From IMG/VR virus record IMGVR_UViG_3300028558_000035, positions 1 through 51,561 of that record: 51,561 bases of DNA; one strand, written 5' to 3'. The stretch is from a virus. The translations under genes and the position numbers were made by a program. Below, piece by piece: positions 38,883 through 46,177 of the stretch (position 1 is its first letter; the number at the start of each line of letters is the position of its first letter). A model generated the notes under the pieces. It worked only from the letters and a program-made list of their open reading frames with translations, had not been told where the DNA came from and made no database searches.

Positions 38883-39371
38883 ATGCGCGAGTTTAAAATC
38901 TCGGCGGCCGGTATCACTGTTGCCGGCGCCACCACGCTGCTCTTCCTCAACCCGGCGGCCGCGCCGAACCCGAACATCGAGTTCCTGCGTCACTGGATCG
39001 GCCAGTCCGCGAACGCGACGTCGGCGCAGCAGCGCGTGCAGCTCGTCGAGCAGACGACGGCTTTCCCGACGCTGACCTCGGCGACGCCGACCAAGACCAA
39101 GCCGGCCGATCCGAACGCGTCAGTGATCGCCGGCGGCACCGCTGGCGCTGCGGGCACCTCCGGCATCAACGCGTCGGCCGAGGGTGCCGGCACCAAGACC
39201 GTGGTGCACGAGGACGCGTTCAACGTGCTCAACGGCTGGCTGTTCGTGCCGACGCCGCCGGAGACGATCGTCATGCCGGCCGGTTACACCAAGGGCCACG
39301 GCATGTTCTTCCCGATCGCGCCGGCAACGCTCACCAACTGGGCGTTCGGCAGCGTCTTCCGCGAGGTGTAA
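38883..39371 (+). CDS. Putative structural protein, 162 aa
   Basis: ATG at 38883 after gtatcatcaatggagtcgct. The sequence MREFKISAAGITVAGATTLL and LFLNPAAAPNPNIEFLRHWI, then QSANATSAQQRVQLVEQTTA, ends in ETIVMPAGYTKGHGMFFPIA and LTNWAFGSVFREV. This pattern resembles small virion proteins found near fibres in alphaproteobacterial podoviruses and prophages. Function unknown; a structural role is inferred from position and beta composition. Confidence 0.6.
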   Translation: MREFKISAAGITVAGATTLLFLNPAAAPNPNIEFLRHWIGQSANATSAQQRVQLVEQTTAFPTLTSATPTKTKPADPNASVIAGGTAGAAGTSGINASAEGAGTKTVVHEDAFNVLNGWLFVPTPPETIVMPAGYTKGHGMFFPIAPATLTNWAFGSVFREV

Positions 39372-39414
39372 TCGCGGCAGCCGTTCATCTTCCACGCAAC
39401 GAGGATCTCCAGCT

Positions 39415-39648
39415 ATGAGCGACTTTAACAGCACGATCACGCATGTGGTCGCCGAGCGCGCCGCCGACGGCAAGAAATTCCGTTCGGAACACGGCGAGGC
39501 TCACAACGGCAAGGCCTGCAAGAAGGTCTGCGCCTTGACCAAGGACCATCCGACGCTTGGCAAGCACTGGAACGTCGAGATCGGTCAGACCGTCGTCGAG
39601 CTCGAGGACGGCACTCTGATCGCCGTCCTCAACGACGAAGTCCGCTGA
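39415..39648 (+). CDS. Small protein, 77 aa
   Basis: A gaggatctccagct site precedes ATG at 39415. The product MSDFNSTITHVVAERAADGK is followed by FRSEHGEAHNGKACKKVCAL, TLGKHWNVEIGQTVVELEDG and TLIAVLNDEVR. It has a beta-rich layout with a short cysteine pair. Position among fibre genes suggests a minor tail component; no family is recognised. Confidence 0.55.
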   Translation: MSDFNSTITHVVAERAADGKKFRSEHGEAHNGKACKKVCALTKDHPTLGKHWNVEIGQTVVELEDGTLIAVLNDEVR

Positions 39649-39659
39649 GCAGCTGACGG

Positions 39660-40532
39660 ATGTCGATCTTCTTCCCGCCCCCACCGCCGATGATGGGGGC
39701 GGGACAGCCTTTCGCGCCGCGCAAGCTTCCGCCGGCGCTCGAGGCCGTCAGGGTCGATAATCCACCATCGACGCTCGGCGGCCCGGTGGCTATCGGCGCC
39801 GAGATCGTTGCGCGGGCGCAGCCGGATCCGTGGATCAACACGCCGCTGGGTCGCCAGGCCTACGAGCAGCGCAAGCTCGTCCCCGGCGTGCCCGGTCAGT
39901 CGATCGACAATCCGCCGCCCTCGCACCACGGGCGCGGCGTGCGCTTCGCGGCGATCGTGGCGGCGTGGCAGCCGGATCCGTGGATCTACGCACCCGTGGG
40001 CCGCCAGGCGTACGAGCAGCGGAAGCTGGTCCCGGGCATTCCCGGGCAGTCAGTCAACAACCCGCCGTTTTCGCTCGGCGGCCCGGTGGCTATCGGCGCC
40101 GAGATCGTTGCGCGGGCGCAGCCGGATCCGTGGACCTATACCTATTTCGGCCGCGGCCAGCCGTTCGGGCCCGCGAAGATGGCGCCTGGCATCCCCGGGC
40201 AGTCGACCAACAATCCGCCGATCGTTTTCGGTGGCCCGTACGCAATGAAGGCCGAGATCCTCGCGATCGAGCAGCCGGCCTGGACCTACTCGCCGTGGCC
40301 GTACGTCTTCATGGGTCGCGGGCAGCCCTATGGCGGCCGCGTTGCGGCGCCGCGTTTGATCAGCGTGGCCGTCGACGAGCCGCCTTACAGCCACCCGGCG
40401 CGGACGGCCGCACAGATGGCCATCATCGACTCGTGGCGGCCGCCGCCGCCGTTCTTCCACCTGCAGCTCTACAGCTCGCGGCCGGCGCCGCAGCGGCTGC
40501 GACCGACGGCCCGCGGCTACATCATCCTCTGA
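39660..40532 (+). CDS. Proline/tryptophan-rich tandem-repeat protein, 290 aa
   Basis: The protein consists of about five imperfect repeats of roughly 50 residues. Each contains a Q-[PA]-[FY]-x-x-[RA]-K motif (QPFAPRKL, QAYEQRKLVPG twice, QPFGPAKMAPG, QPYGGRVAAPR), an xxNNPP turn, and an AEIVARAQPDPW-like helix end. Two of the repeats share 63 identical bases. It lies between fibre genes, so a structural or fibre-associated role is likely, but the composition matches no family I know. Confidence 0.7.
   Translation: MSIFFPPPPPMMGAGQPFAPRKLPPALEAVRVDNPPSTLGGPVAIGAEIVARAQPDPWINTPLGRQAYEQRKLVPGVPGQSIDNPPPSHHGRGVRFAAIVAAWQPDPWIYAPVGRQAYEQRKLVPGIPGQSVNNPPFSLGGPVAIGAEIVARAQPDPWTYTYFGRGQPFGPAKMAPGIPGQSTNNPPIVFGGPYAMKAEILAIEQPAWTYSPWPYVFMGRGQPYGGRVAAPRLISVAVDEPPYSHPARTAAQMAIIDSWRPPPPFFHLQLYSSRPAPQRLRPTARGYIIL
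39772..40134 (+). repeat. Exact 63-bp direct repeat inside the tandem-repeat gene
   Basis: Bases 39772-39834 and 40072-40134 are identical over 63 bp and lie exactly 300 bp (100 codons) apart, with the intervening repeat unit more diverged. The exact match means a recent duplication or gene conversion. Recombination between the copies would delete or add 100 codons in frame. Confidence 0.85.
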
Positions 40533-40539
40533 GGCATTC

Positions 40540-42360
40540 ATGAACGCGATCTCGCGCACCGGGAACATCTTCGAGGATGTCGCCATCAAGGCGCCCGTGC
40601 GAGTCGCGACGACCGCGGAGATCGTGCTCTCCGGCCTGCAGACGATCGACGATGCGGTGCTCATCGAGGGTGATCGCGTCCTGGTGAAAGACCAGCCCGA
40701 CGAAACGCAGAACGGGATCTACGGCGCCTCGAGCGGCAACTGGCAGCGCACCGTCGATGCCAGCAAAAATACCGACTTCGTGCAGGGCACCCTCGTGCCC
40801 GTCGCGACCGGCACGGACAACGGCGGCGTCATCTACGCGCAGCAATGCGCGGACAGCCCGGTGGTGATCGGCACATCGCTGATCACCTTTGTCGACCAGA
40901 CCGACATCACCGGCCAGCAGATGGCGGCGACGTCGACGACGTCGCTGGCGATCGGCATGGGCGCGATGACCTTTGCCACCCAGGCCGGCAAGCGTTTCGC
41001 GGCAGATCAGTGGGTGCTCGCGTTCTCGGCGGCCAATCCGAACAACGCGGTGCTCGCGCAGATCACGAGCTATGCCGGCACGGCGCTGGTTGTGGACAGC
41101 ATCGCGACGGGCGGCGCCGGCACGGTCGACGACTGGCAGATCGTGCTCGCGAACTCGCCGGCCTCGGCCGGGCGCGTGCCGCCGGTCGGCACCGGCAACG
41201 TGTCGGGGCCTGGCGTCGCCGTCTCAGGCAACCTGGCGGCGTTCGACGGTCCGACCGGGAAGGTGGTCAAGGACACCGGCATTCCTGCTGGCACTCTCGC
41301 GGGCCGGAATCAGCTTCTCGCGGGTGATGCGGGGCCGGCGTCGATCGCCGGCAGCAACCTCGCGCCTGGGGCGGTGGGCGTGCCGTACATCGCACCGCAG
41401 CTCGCCGACAACCTGATCCTGTCGAACAGTTCGACGTCGCCCAACACGACCATCAACATTTCGCCTGGGCGCGTCGTGTCAGACGATGGCTCGGCCTTCC
41501 TCGTGCTGGCCGGCAGCCTGTCGAAGCGGCTCGATCAGGCCTGGACGGCCGGCGGTACGACCGGCGCGCCCGCCGGCGGGGCGGATAGCGGCGTTCTCGG
41601 CGCCAGCCAGACCTGGCATTTCTATCTGATCGGCCGCATCGGAATTGCCGCTACCTCATGGTCGCGCACGTCGAACGTTGTCACCGTGCTGGCTCCGTCG
41701 CACGGGCTCGGCGTCGGCGGGACGGTGCGGCTGCGCAACTTCGGCGGCGGCCTCGACGGTGAGAACGTGATCTCCGGAGTGCCGGATGCAAACCATCTGT
41801 CCTTCGCGAACAATGGCGCCGACGTCGGTGCGACCGCGGTCACGGCGCTTTGCGATGGCTTCGACGTGCTCGCCTCGAATCAGGCGCTGAACGCCTATCC
41901 GACGCCGGCGATGCCATCCGGGTGGGTCGTGAAGCAGTGCCTTGGCTCGGTGCTGAGCGATGGCTCCGGCAACGTGATTCAGTTCATGCAGACCGGCGAC
42001 CGCTTCGTGTTCTCGCCGAGCGTGTCGGACGTGAATTTGACCGATCCCGGGCTGGCCGCCACGACCTTGGCGCTGACGCTGCCCACGGGTGTCAGGGTCA
42101 TGGGCGAGATCTCCATTGGATTACTGTCGGCGGGTGGTACAGAGACCCACGCGCTGGTCACGTCGCTCGAAGGCTCCGCCGAAGCGGTCGGTAGCGGCAA
42201 CGGCGATCTCGGGGCAACGGCCACCACGGCTCAAACCACCAAATTTGTTCGGACAAACACTCAAGCGCAGGTGCAGGCGCTCGTTAGCTTTAGCAACGCA
42301 AATGTCCACTTGTTGCTGCGCACGCGTGGCTGGGTTGATCCGCGCCGGCGGCTGTTCTAG
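40540..42360 (+). CDS. Tail fibre protein, 606 aa
   Basis: Residues 18-120 carry the same adaptor-like domain as the 255-aa protein (VRVATTAEIVLSGLQTIDDA, IEGDRVLVKDQPDETQNGIY). The remainder is a long beta-rich, glycine/alanine/threonine-rich fibre (TSTTSLAIGMGAMTFATQAG, STSPNTTINISPGRVVSDDG), ending ALVSFSNANVHLLLRTRGW. It is the largest fibre candidate and a good candidate receptor-binding protein. Its stop overlaps the end of the leftward acyltransferase gene. Confidence 0.8.
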   Translation: MNAISRTGNIFEDVAIKAPVRVATTAEIVLSGLQTIDDAVLIEGDRVLVKDQPDETQNGIYGASSGNWQRTVDASKNTDFVQGTLVPVATGTDNGGVIYAQQCADSPVVIGTSLITFVDQTDITGQQMAATSTTSLAIGMGAMTFATQAGKRFAADQWVLAFSAANPNNAVLAQITSYAGTALVVDSIATGGAGTVDDWQIVLANSPASAGRVPPVGTGNVSGPGVAVSGNLAAFDGPTGKVVKDTGIPAGTLAGRNQLLAGDAGPASIAGSNLAPGAVGVPYIAPQLADNLILSNSSTSPNTTINISPGRVVSDDGSAFLVLAGSLSKRLDQAWTAGGTTGAPAGGADSGVLGASQTWHFYLIGRIGIAATSWSRTSNVVTVLAPSHGLGVGGTVRLRNFGGGLDGENVISGVPDANHLSFANNGADVGATAVTALCDGFDVLASNQALNAYPTPAMPSGWVVKQCLGSVLSDGSGNVIQFMQTGDRFVFSPSVSDVNLTDPGLAATTLALTLPTGVRVMGEISIGLLSAGGTETHALVTSLEGSAEAVGSGNGDLGATATTAQTTKFVRTNTQAQVQALVSFSNANVHLLLRTRGWVDPRRRLF

Positions 42361-42887
42361 GCGACTGCCCGACCTTCCGTGCCGGGCACGCCGATCAGGC
42401 GCGGTGAAGAGGCAACGATCTTGCCTCCAGCTGGAACATCGCGGTTTACGAAGGTGAGCGCACCGATCGCGGCGCCATCGCCCACGACGAGGCCTTTTGC
42501 GATCACTGCGTTCGGACCGATGAAGCAATGATTGCCGATGTGGGTGGGCGCGCGCTCGTACGCGGCGTCGCCGCCCGACAAGGCCCATTTGACCGAGTCG
42601 TGCGAGTAGATCTGCGCGCCGGCGCCGATCGTGCAGTTCTCGCCAATTTCGAGGCCGCCGGATCCGTCGAGCACGACGTTGGGGCCGATCCAAGTGTTCT
42701 TGCCGACTTTGACATCGCCAATGATGAGCACGCTGTCGTAGCAGCTGACTCCTTCGCCGAAGCCGTACGCGCGGGCGTTCTGCCAGCGATCGGTGAGGAG
42801 ATCGCCGAGCGGCACCCGGCGTTTGTGCTGGGCCATTTTCTCGCTTTGGAGGCGGCCGAGCAGCCGTCTCAAGAGTCGCTCGAACAT
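42357..42887 (-). CDS. Hexapeptide-repeat O-acyltransferase-like protein, 176 aa
   Basis: Left-handed beta-helix hexapeptide repeats run from residue 52 (VLIIGDVKVGKNTWIGPNVV, LEIGENCTIGAGAQIYSHDS, THIGNHCFIGPNAVIAKGLV, VVGDGAAIGALTFV). The catalytic-histidine region is IYSHDSVKWALSGG. This is the pattern of O-acetyltransferases acting on sugars or polysaccharides. It points leftwards against the surrounding late genes, so it has its own promoter or is expressed in the lysogen. A likely role is lysogenic conversion by acetylating surface polysaccharide; the substrate is unknown. Confidence 0.85.
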   Translation of the reverse strand: MFERLLRRLLGRLQSEKMAQHKRRVPLGDLLTDRWQNARAYGFGEGVSCYDSVLIIGDVKVGKNTWIGPNVVLDGSGGLEIGENCTIGAGAQIYSHDSVKWALSGGDAAYERAPTHIGNHCFIGPNAVIAKGLVVGDGAAIGALTFVNRDVPAGGKIVASSPRLIGVPGTEGRAVA

Positions 42888-42990
42888 GATGCTTTCCCTC
42901 CGCGGCGGAGGCGAAGGCTAGCGCGAATGCAACCGCGTGTGAAGGCGCGGAGCGGTCCGTCCACAGTCCCTAAAATTCAAGGAGATTTAG

Positions 42991-43323
42991 ATGTTCGCCA
43001 CTCTCTGGGCGCGCCTGCGCGCGCACCTTGCACCCTTCGCCGACGCCCGCGCCTGGGTGCTGATTCTGGGCCTCTCGATCGCCTACATGGTCTTCATCGA
43101 CCCCGTGATGTTCAAGGCGGTGATGTCGTGGGTGCCGCAGTGGCTGGCGTTCCCGGCACTGCTGGTGATCGTCAGCCGCTACATCTTCCCGATGATCTCG
43201 CTGTCGAGCCTCATGGCGGAGGTCGATAAGGGAAACGTCGCGGCCGCGATCGTGGTGCTGTCGATCGTGCTGTTCGTGGCCATCGGCCTGATCAGCGTTT
43301 CGCTGTGGGGCCGCGTCGTCTGA
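42991..43323 (+). CDS. Putative holin, 110 aa
   Basis: An aaggagatttag site precedes ATG at 42991. Three hydrophobic segments are evident: AWVLILGLSIAYMVFI, WLAFPALLVIVSRYIFPM and AAAIVVLSIVLFVAIGLISV, with a short charged loop (SSLMAEVDKGN) and a small basic end. A three-span membrane protein directly ahead of the endolysin fits a class I holin. Its last base codes into the endolysin ATG (TGATG). Confidence 0.7.
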   Translation: MFATLWARLRAHLAPFADARAWVLILGLSIAYMVFIDPVMFKAVMSWVPQWLAFPALLVIVSRYIFPMISLSSLMAEVDKGNVAAAIVVLSIVLFVAIGLISVSLWGRVV

Positions 43324-44240
43324 TGCGGACCGTGCGCCGGCGCGTCTGCACTGCCATCGGCGTGGTGCTGGTCCTTGTCGGCTTCGCGTTCCTGCTCGGC
43401 GCCTGCGCCGGGCCGCAGCTGCAGCTGGCGCCGCCGGCGACGGCCGCGCCGCACGTTCCGGCGAAGATCGCGCAACCTCGTGCTCGAGTGCACGTGCGCC
43501 GGCCGGTGCGGGTGCCGCTGCCCAAGCCGAGGCCCGTGGTCGTGCAAAAGGCGCCGCCGGCGCCGGCCGTCCTGGCGCCGGCTGCTCGAGCTCCAGCCGG
43601 CCTCTTCGTGCCGCTCAAAGCGCACCGGTACGCGCCGGTGCTCGCGTCAAAGCAGCGATCGCTGTGGCCCGACGCGCCGGAGGGCTTTACGCTCGCCGGC
43701 CTTGTCGAGCAGGAAAGCTGCACCTCGCTGAAGTCGCCGCGCTGCTGGGATCCGCACGCGGAGCTCAAGACGCGGCGCGAGTACGGCTTTGGGCTCGGGC
43801 AGATCACGGTGGCTTATAAGGCCGATGGCTCCGAGCGCTTCAACAAGTTCAAGGAGCTGAAGGGCCAGTATGCCTCGCTGCACGCCTGGCGCTGGGAGGA
43901 TCGGTACGATCCCGGTTACCAGCTGACGGCGATCGTCGAGATGGTGCACGGGATCTGGCGCCGCATTCCGCCGGCGGACGGCGCCGACGCGCAGTGGGCC
44001 TTCACCCTCAATTCGTACAACGGCGGCCTCGGCGGTCTCCTGCAGGATCGGCGCTACTGCGCCTCGAGCCGCGGCTGCAATCCGAAGCTCTGGTTCGGCA
44101 ACATCGAGACGCACTCGCTAAAAAGCCGCGCGCCGCAGCCTGGCTACGGGGGCCAGTCGTGGTTCTCGATCACGCGCGGCTACGTGCGCAACGTGCTGAA
44201 GGTGCGCCGCGCGAAATACGCACAATTCTGGGAGGACTGA
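43323..44240 (+). CDS. Secreted endolysin-like muramidase/transglycosylase with lipoprotein signal, 305 aa
   Basis: ATG at 43323 overlaps the holin stop. A signal sequence with basic start (RTVRRR) and hydrophobic core ends in the lipobox L-G-A-C28, so export and lipidation are likely. After a proline-rich linker (residues 30-100), the catalytic region begins at FTLAGLVEQESCTSLKSPRC with a candidate catalytic glutamate, then EYGFGLGQITVAY and a helical lysozyme-like domain with FTLNSYNGGLGGLLQDRRYC. It sits between holin and spanins. A lipoprotein leader on an endolysin is unusual. Alternatively it is a host-type lytic transglycosylase adopted as endolysin. Confidence 0.75.
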   Translation: MRTVRRRVCTAIGVVLVLVGFAFLLGACAGPQLQLAPPATAAPHVPAKIAQPRARVHVRRPVRVPLPKPRPVVVQKAPPAPAVLAPAARAPAGLFVPLKAHRYAPVLASKQRSLWPDAPEGFTLAGLVEQESCTSLKSPRCWDPHAELKTRREYGFGLGQITVAYKADGSERFNKFKELKGQYASLHAWRWEDRYDPGYQLTAIVEMVHGIWRRIPPADGADAQWAFTLNSYNGGLGGLLQDRRYCASSRGCNPKLWFGNIETHSLKSRAPQPGYGGQSWFSITRGYVRNVLKVRRAKYAQFWED

Positions 44241-44752
44241 TGCTCGGCTTCCTCTGGCATGCGGCCACGGCCTGGGCCGGCATCGCGCTCGATTACGTCT
44301 GGGCGGCGCTGATGATTGCCGCGGGCTTCTACTTCGCCGAATTCTTCGACCTGGCGGCGAGTAATCCGCTCGCCTTCCTGCTGCGGCCGCTGCGGTACGG
44401 CGGCTATGCGCTGATCATCGTCGGCGCCGCGTTCGGCTACGGCACCTGGCGCGAGGCGCACGCGGTGAGCGACTGCATCTCGGCCGAGAAGCTGGCGGCG
44501 GTGGCGAGCCAACGCGACTCGCTTGCGGCCGAAGTGAACGGCTGGAAGCAGACCGCGGCGCTCAATCAGGCTGCCGCCGAAGGGGCACGGAAAGACAAGG
44601 AGCGAACGGATGCGCTGCTGGCACAATGGAAAGAGCGCCTCGGCAAGCTGTCGAAAGAGCAGCGTGCTGCTCGCGCTGCTACTGGCGACGATGACCGCCG
44701 GCTGTGCGGAATTGTCGAAGGTCGCGCCGCCGGCTGCGAGCTACGCCGCTAA
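44240..44752 (+). CDS. i-spanin-like protein (Rz), 170 aa
   Basis: ATG at 44240 overlaps the endolysin stop. Two hydrophobic regions at about residues 5-40 and 53-70 (YGGYALIIVGAAFGYGTW) are followed by a charged coiled-coil (AEKLAAVASQRDSLAAEVNG, ARKDKERTDALLAQWKERLG). That is the architecture of an inner-membrane spanin, though T7/lambda Rz usually has one span. The o-spanin gene is nested in its 3' part in another frame, a hallmark of spanin pairs. Confidence 0.75.
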   Translation: MLGFLWHAATAWAGIALDYVWAALMIAAGFYFAEFFDLAASNPLAFLLRPLRYGGYALIIVGAAFGYGTWREAHAVSDCISAEKLAAVASQRDSLAAEVNGWKQTAALNQAAAEGARKDKERTDALLAQWKERLGKLSKEQRAARAATGDDDRRLCGIVEGRAAGCELRR

Positions 44753-44918
44753 CTGCAAGCAGCCGGAGCTGGAATATCCTGCCGTCGTCAAGAAGCAGGA
44801 TCTCGGGGAGCGGACCGGCGAGTGGGCGGCGGTGGCCAAGGTCGGCCACGATCGCATCCAGGCCGAGAACGCCTGCGTCGACGCGGTGGCAACGATGAGC
44901 GGCAAACAGGAGAAGTGA
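44610..44918 (+). CDS. o-spanin-like lipoprotein (Rz1), nested in i-spanin gene, 102 aa
   Basis: The ATG at 44610 lies inside the i-spanin gene in a different frame; 143 nt overlap. The leader SSVLLALLLATMTAGC ends in the lipobox T-A-G-C32, and the mature protein is short and proline-containing (AELSKVAPPAASYAANCKQP). Outer-membrane lipoproteins embedded in the Rz frame complete the two-component spanin that fuses the membranes at lysis. The overlap is partial, with the gene running past the Rz stop. Confidence 0.75.
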   Translation: MRCWHNGKSASASCRKSSVLLALLLATMTAGCAELSKVAPPAASYAANCKQPELEYPAVVKKQDLGERTGEWAAVAKVGHDRIQAENACVDAVATMSGKQEK

Positions 44919-44919
44919 C

Positions 44920-45210
44920 GTGTCGGAAATGAAGATCGGGCACGAGAGCAAGGTCGGATCGTTGCTGCAGGCCTACTGGCCGGTGATGGTCGGCGCCGCA
45001 ATGATTGCGATGGCGTGGGGCGCGAACACCGCCCAGATCGGCTGGATCGCCGACGGCAACAAGGCCATCCTGGCGAAGCTCGACAAGCTGTCCGATCAGC
45101 AGGCGACCTTCCAGGCGACGGTGGCGGCCACGAGCGCGACCGAGAATTCGCTTGCGGGCAGCGTCACGGATCTGCGCGATCGCCTGGGCCGCCTCGAGGC
45201 GCGCCGTTAG
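44920..45210 (+). CDS. Small membrane/coiled-coil protein of the lysis cassette, 96 aa
   Basis: GTG at 44920, 1 nt after the o-spanin stop, following aggagaagtgac. A hydrophobic span (YWPVMVGAAMIAMAWGANTA) near residues 19-42 is followed by a coiled coil (ILAKLDKLSDQQATFQATVA, SLAGSVTDLRDRLGRLEAR). It could be a holin-like or antiholin-like accessory. The last four bases overlap the end of the convergent leftward gene. Confidence 0.6.
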   Translation: MSEMKIGHESKVGSLLQAYWPVMVGAAMIAMAWGANTAQIGWIADGNKAILAKLDKLSDQQATFQATVAATSATENSLAGSVTDLRDRLGRLEARR

Positions 45211-45494
45211 ACGGCTGGCGCGACGTCGCCCGGCGCGAAGAGGACCCGGTCACCGAGCATGAGGTCGACGCCGTCGATCGTAGAGAGCCCGGACATGTCA
45301 GCATTCGACAGGTGGAAGTTGATCCCGTTGAACGTCACCGCAGTAAAGACGTAAATGCCGTTTGCAACGCTCTCTAATGCGGTCGACACTGGCATCACGA
45401 TGCCGCGCACCGGCATCAACGACGCGACTCGTACGATCGCCGGCGCGGAGACGATGGCGGCTCCAAAACCCGTGAGGAAGCGGCGGCGGTGCAT
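45207..45494 (-). CDS. Tat-exported protein with fibre-like C-terminal segment, 95 aa
   Basis: The ATG at 45494 gives M-H-R-R-R-F-L-T-G, a twin-arginine motif with a hydrophobic core (GAAIVSAPAIVRVASLMP), so export by Tat is likely. Similar leaders are common in Rhizobiales proteins. The C-terminus, SGLSTIDGVDLMLGDRVL, aligns with the fibre adaptor domain (LSGLQTIDDAVLIEGDRVLV). The gene points leftwards against the late genes and faces a terminator at its 5' side. It may be a cargo gene expressed in the lysogen. Confidence 0.6.
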   Translation of the reverse strand: MHRRRFLTGFGAAIVSAPAIVRVASLMPVRGIVMPVSTALESVANGIYVFTAVTFNGINFHLSNADMSGLSTIDGVDLMLGDRVLFAPGDVAPAV

Positions 45495-45540
45495 CGTCAT
45501 GGTCATGGCCGCAGCCTAGCATAATCCACAGCCGGTGTCC

Positions 45541-45578
45541 GCCGCCGCTGGTCCCTCGGGGCCGGCGGCGGCCTTTTT
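45541..45578 (+). terminator. Terminator at end of lysis cassette
   Basis: GCCGCCGC (45541-45548) pairs with GCGGCGGC (45565-45572) around a 16-base loop, followed by cTTTTTcg. It should stop the rightward late transcript after the lysis genes. It is placed upstream of the Tat gene's start on the other strand. Confidence 0.75.
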
Positions 45579-45633
45579 CGTTTCTTAGCAAATCAGGTAT
45601 GCCATCCGGGCGTCAGCAACCCGGAGGGTGGCA

Positions 45634-45960
45634 ATGCCCGTGCACCTGGTCGGACCAGGAGGCCGCTTTAGCCGTGGCCAATCGGTTCTAGCCGTGTTCG
45701 GTGTTCATCAGCCGCATCCCGACGACCCACGTTATCCGAAGTGGAGCGCAACCAGGTGGCCGCATTTCTATATCGCCGAGAGCAATGGCTGGAGGGTCGT
45801 CAAATGGGAGTATTTCCCCGCGGAGTGGTTTGACGGAAATGAGGCGGCGCTGATCCGTCAGAATGAATTTAATCAGATCAGACAAGATGTGGAATCTCTC
45901 TACGGTCAGTGCGAACGGCACAACAGGGCTCGGCGCAGGAGGTTGCTCCGGACATCCTGA
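45634..45960 (+). CDS. Cargo gene bounded by terminators, 108 aa
   Basis: The ATG at 45634 lies behind ggagggtgg; a GTG at 45628 is an alternative. The product starts MPVHLVGPGGRFSRGQSVLA and contains HFYIAESNGWRVVKWEYFPA and FNQIRQDVESLYGQCERHN. Third positions are less GC-rich than in the neighbours. A terminator precedes it and another follows, so it looks like an autonomous moron with its own promoter in the 55 bp between. Function unknown. Confidence 0.6.
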   Translation: MPVHLVGPGGRFSRGQSVLAVFGVHQPHPDDPRYPKWSATRWPHFYIAESNGWRVVKWEYFPAEWFDGNEAALIRQNEFNQIRQDVESLYGQCERHNRARRRRLLRTS

Positions 45961-46177
45961 CACCTGCCAGACTGGATGCCGGCGCCGGTTCGTCGGCGCG
46001 GCCGGCGGCCTTTTTCGTTCGGATATCGGCGATGATGTCCTTCAACGGGCGCGGATCGTTAGCGACCTCGTCGGGCCATCCCAGCTTCGTTCGCCAGAAT
46101 TGGCGCGTCGTCGACAACGAGCTGTCCACGAGCTGCGCGCATTGCAGGACGAGCGCGTATTCGAGTGGCTGCCGCAT
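45878..46177 (-). CDS. Last leftward gene of right block, unknown, 99 aa
   Basis: ATG at 46177 gives MRQPLEYALVLQCAQLVDSS followed by LSTTRQFWRTKLGWPDEVAN and DPRPLKDIIADIRTKKAAGR, a plausible helical protein. The last 40 residues pass through the opposing terminator and the 3' end of the convergent cargo gene, so the true C-terminus is less certain. The start overlaps the preceding gene by 119 nt. No family is recognised. Confidence 0.45.
   Translation of the reverse strand: MRQPLEYALVLQCAQLVDSSLSTTRQFWRTKLGWPDEVANDPRPLKDIIADIRTKKAAGRADEPAPASSLAGVRMSGATSCAEPCCAVRTDRREIPHLV
45978..46015 (+). terminator. Terminator after the cargo gene
   Basis: A GC-rich imperfect hairpin (GCCGGCGCCGG at 45978-45988 against CCGGCGGCC at 46002-46010, with a bulge) leads into TTTTTCGTT. 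The end GGCGGCCTTTTTCGTT is identical to that of the terminator at 45541-45578, so the two probably share origin. It falls within the end of the opposing leftward gene. Confidence 0.65.

Noticed and set aside
39660-40532. Diversity-generating retroelement variable region in the repeat gene
   Set aside because: BPP-1-like phages can carry one, so I looked, but no reverse transcriptase gene or template repeat with adenine-specific differences was seen.
42357-42887. Acyltransferase and ACP-like protein as one acyl-transfer pathway
   Set aside because: The two genes are far apart and the ACP-like protein lacks the serine needed to carry an acyl group; hexapeptide sugar acetyltransferases use acetyl-CoA.
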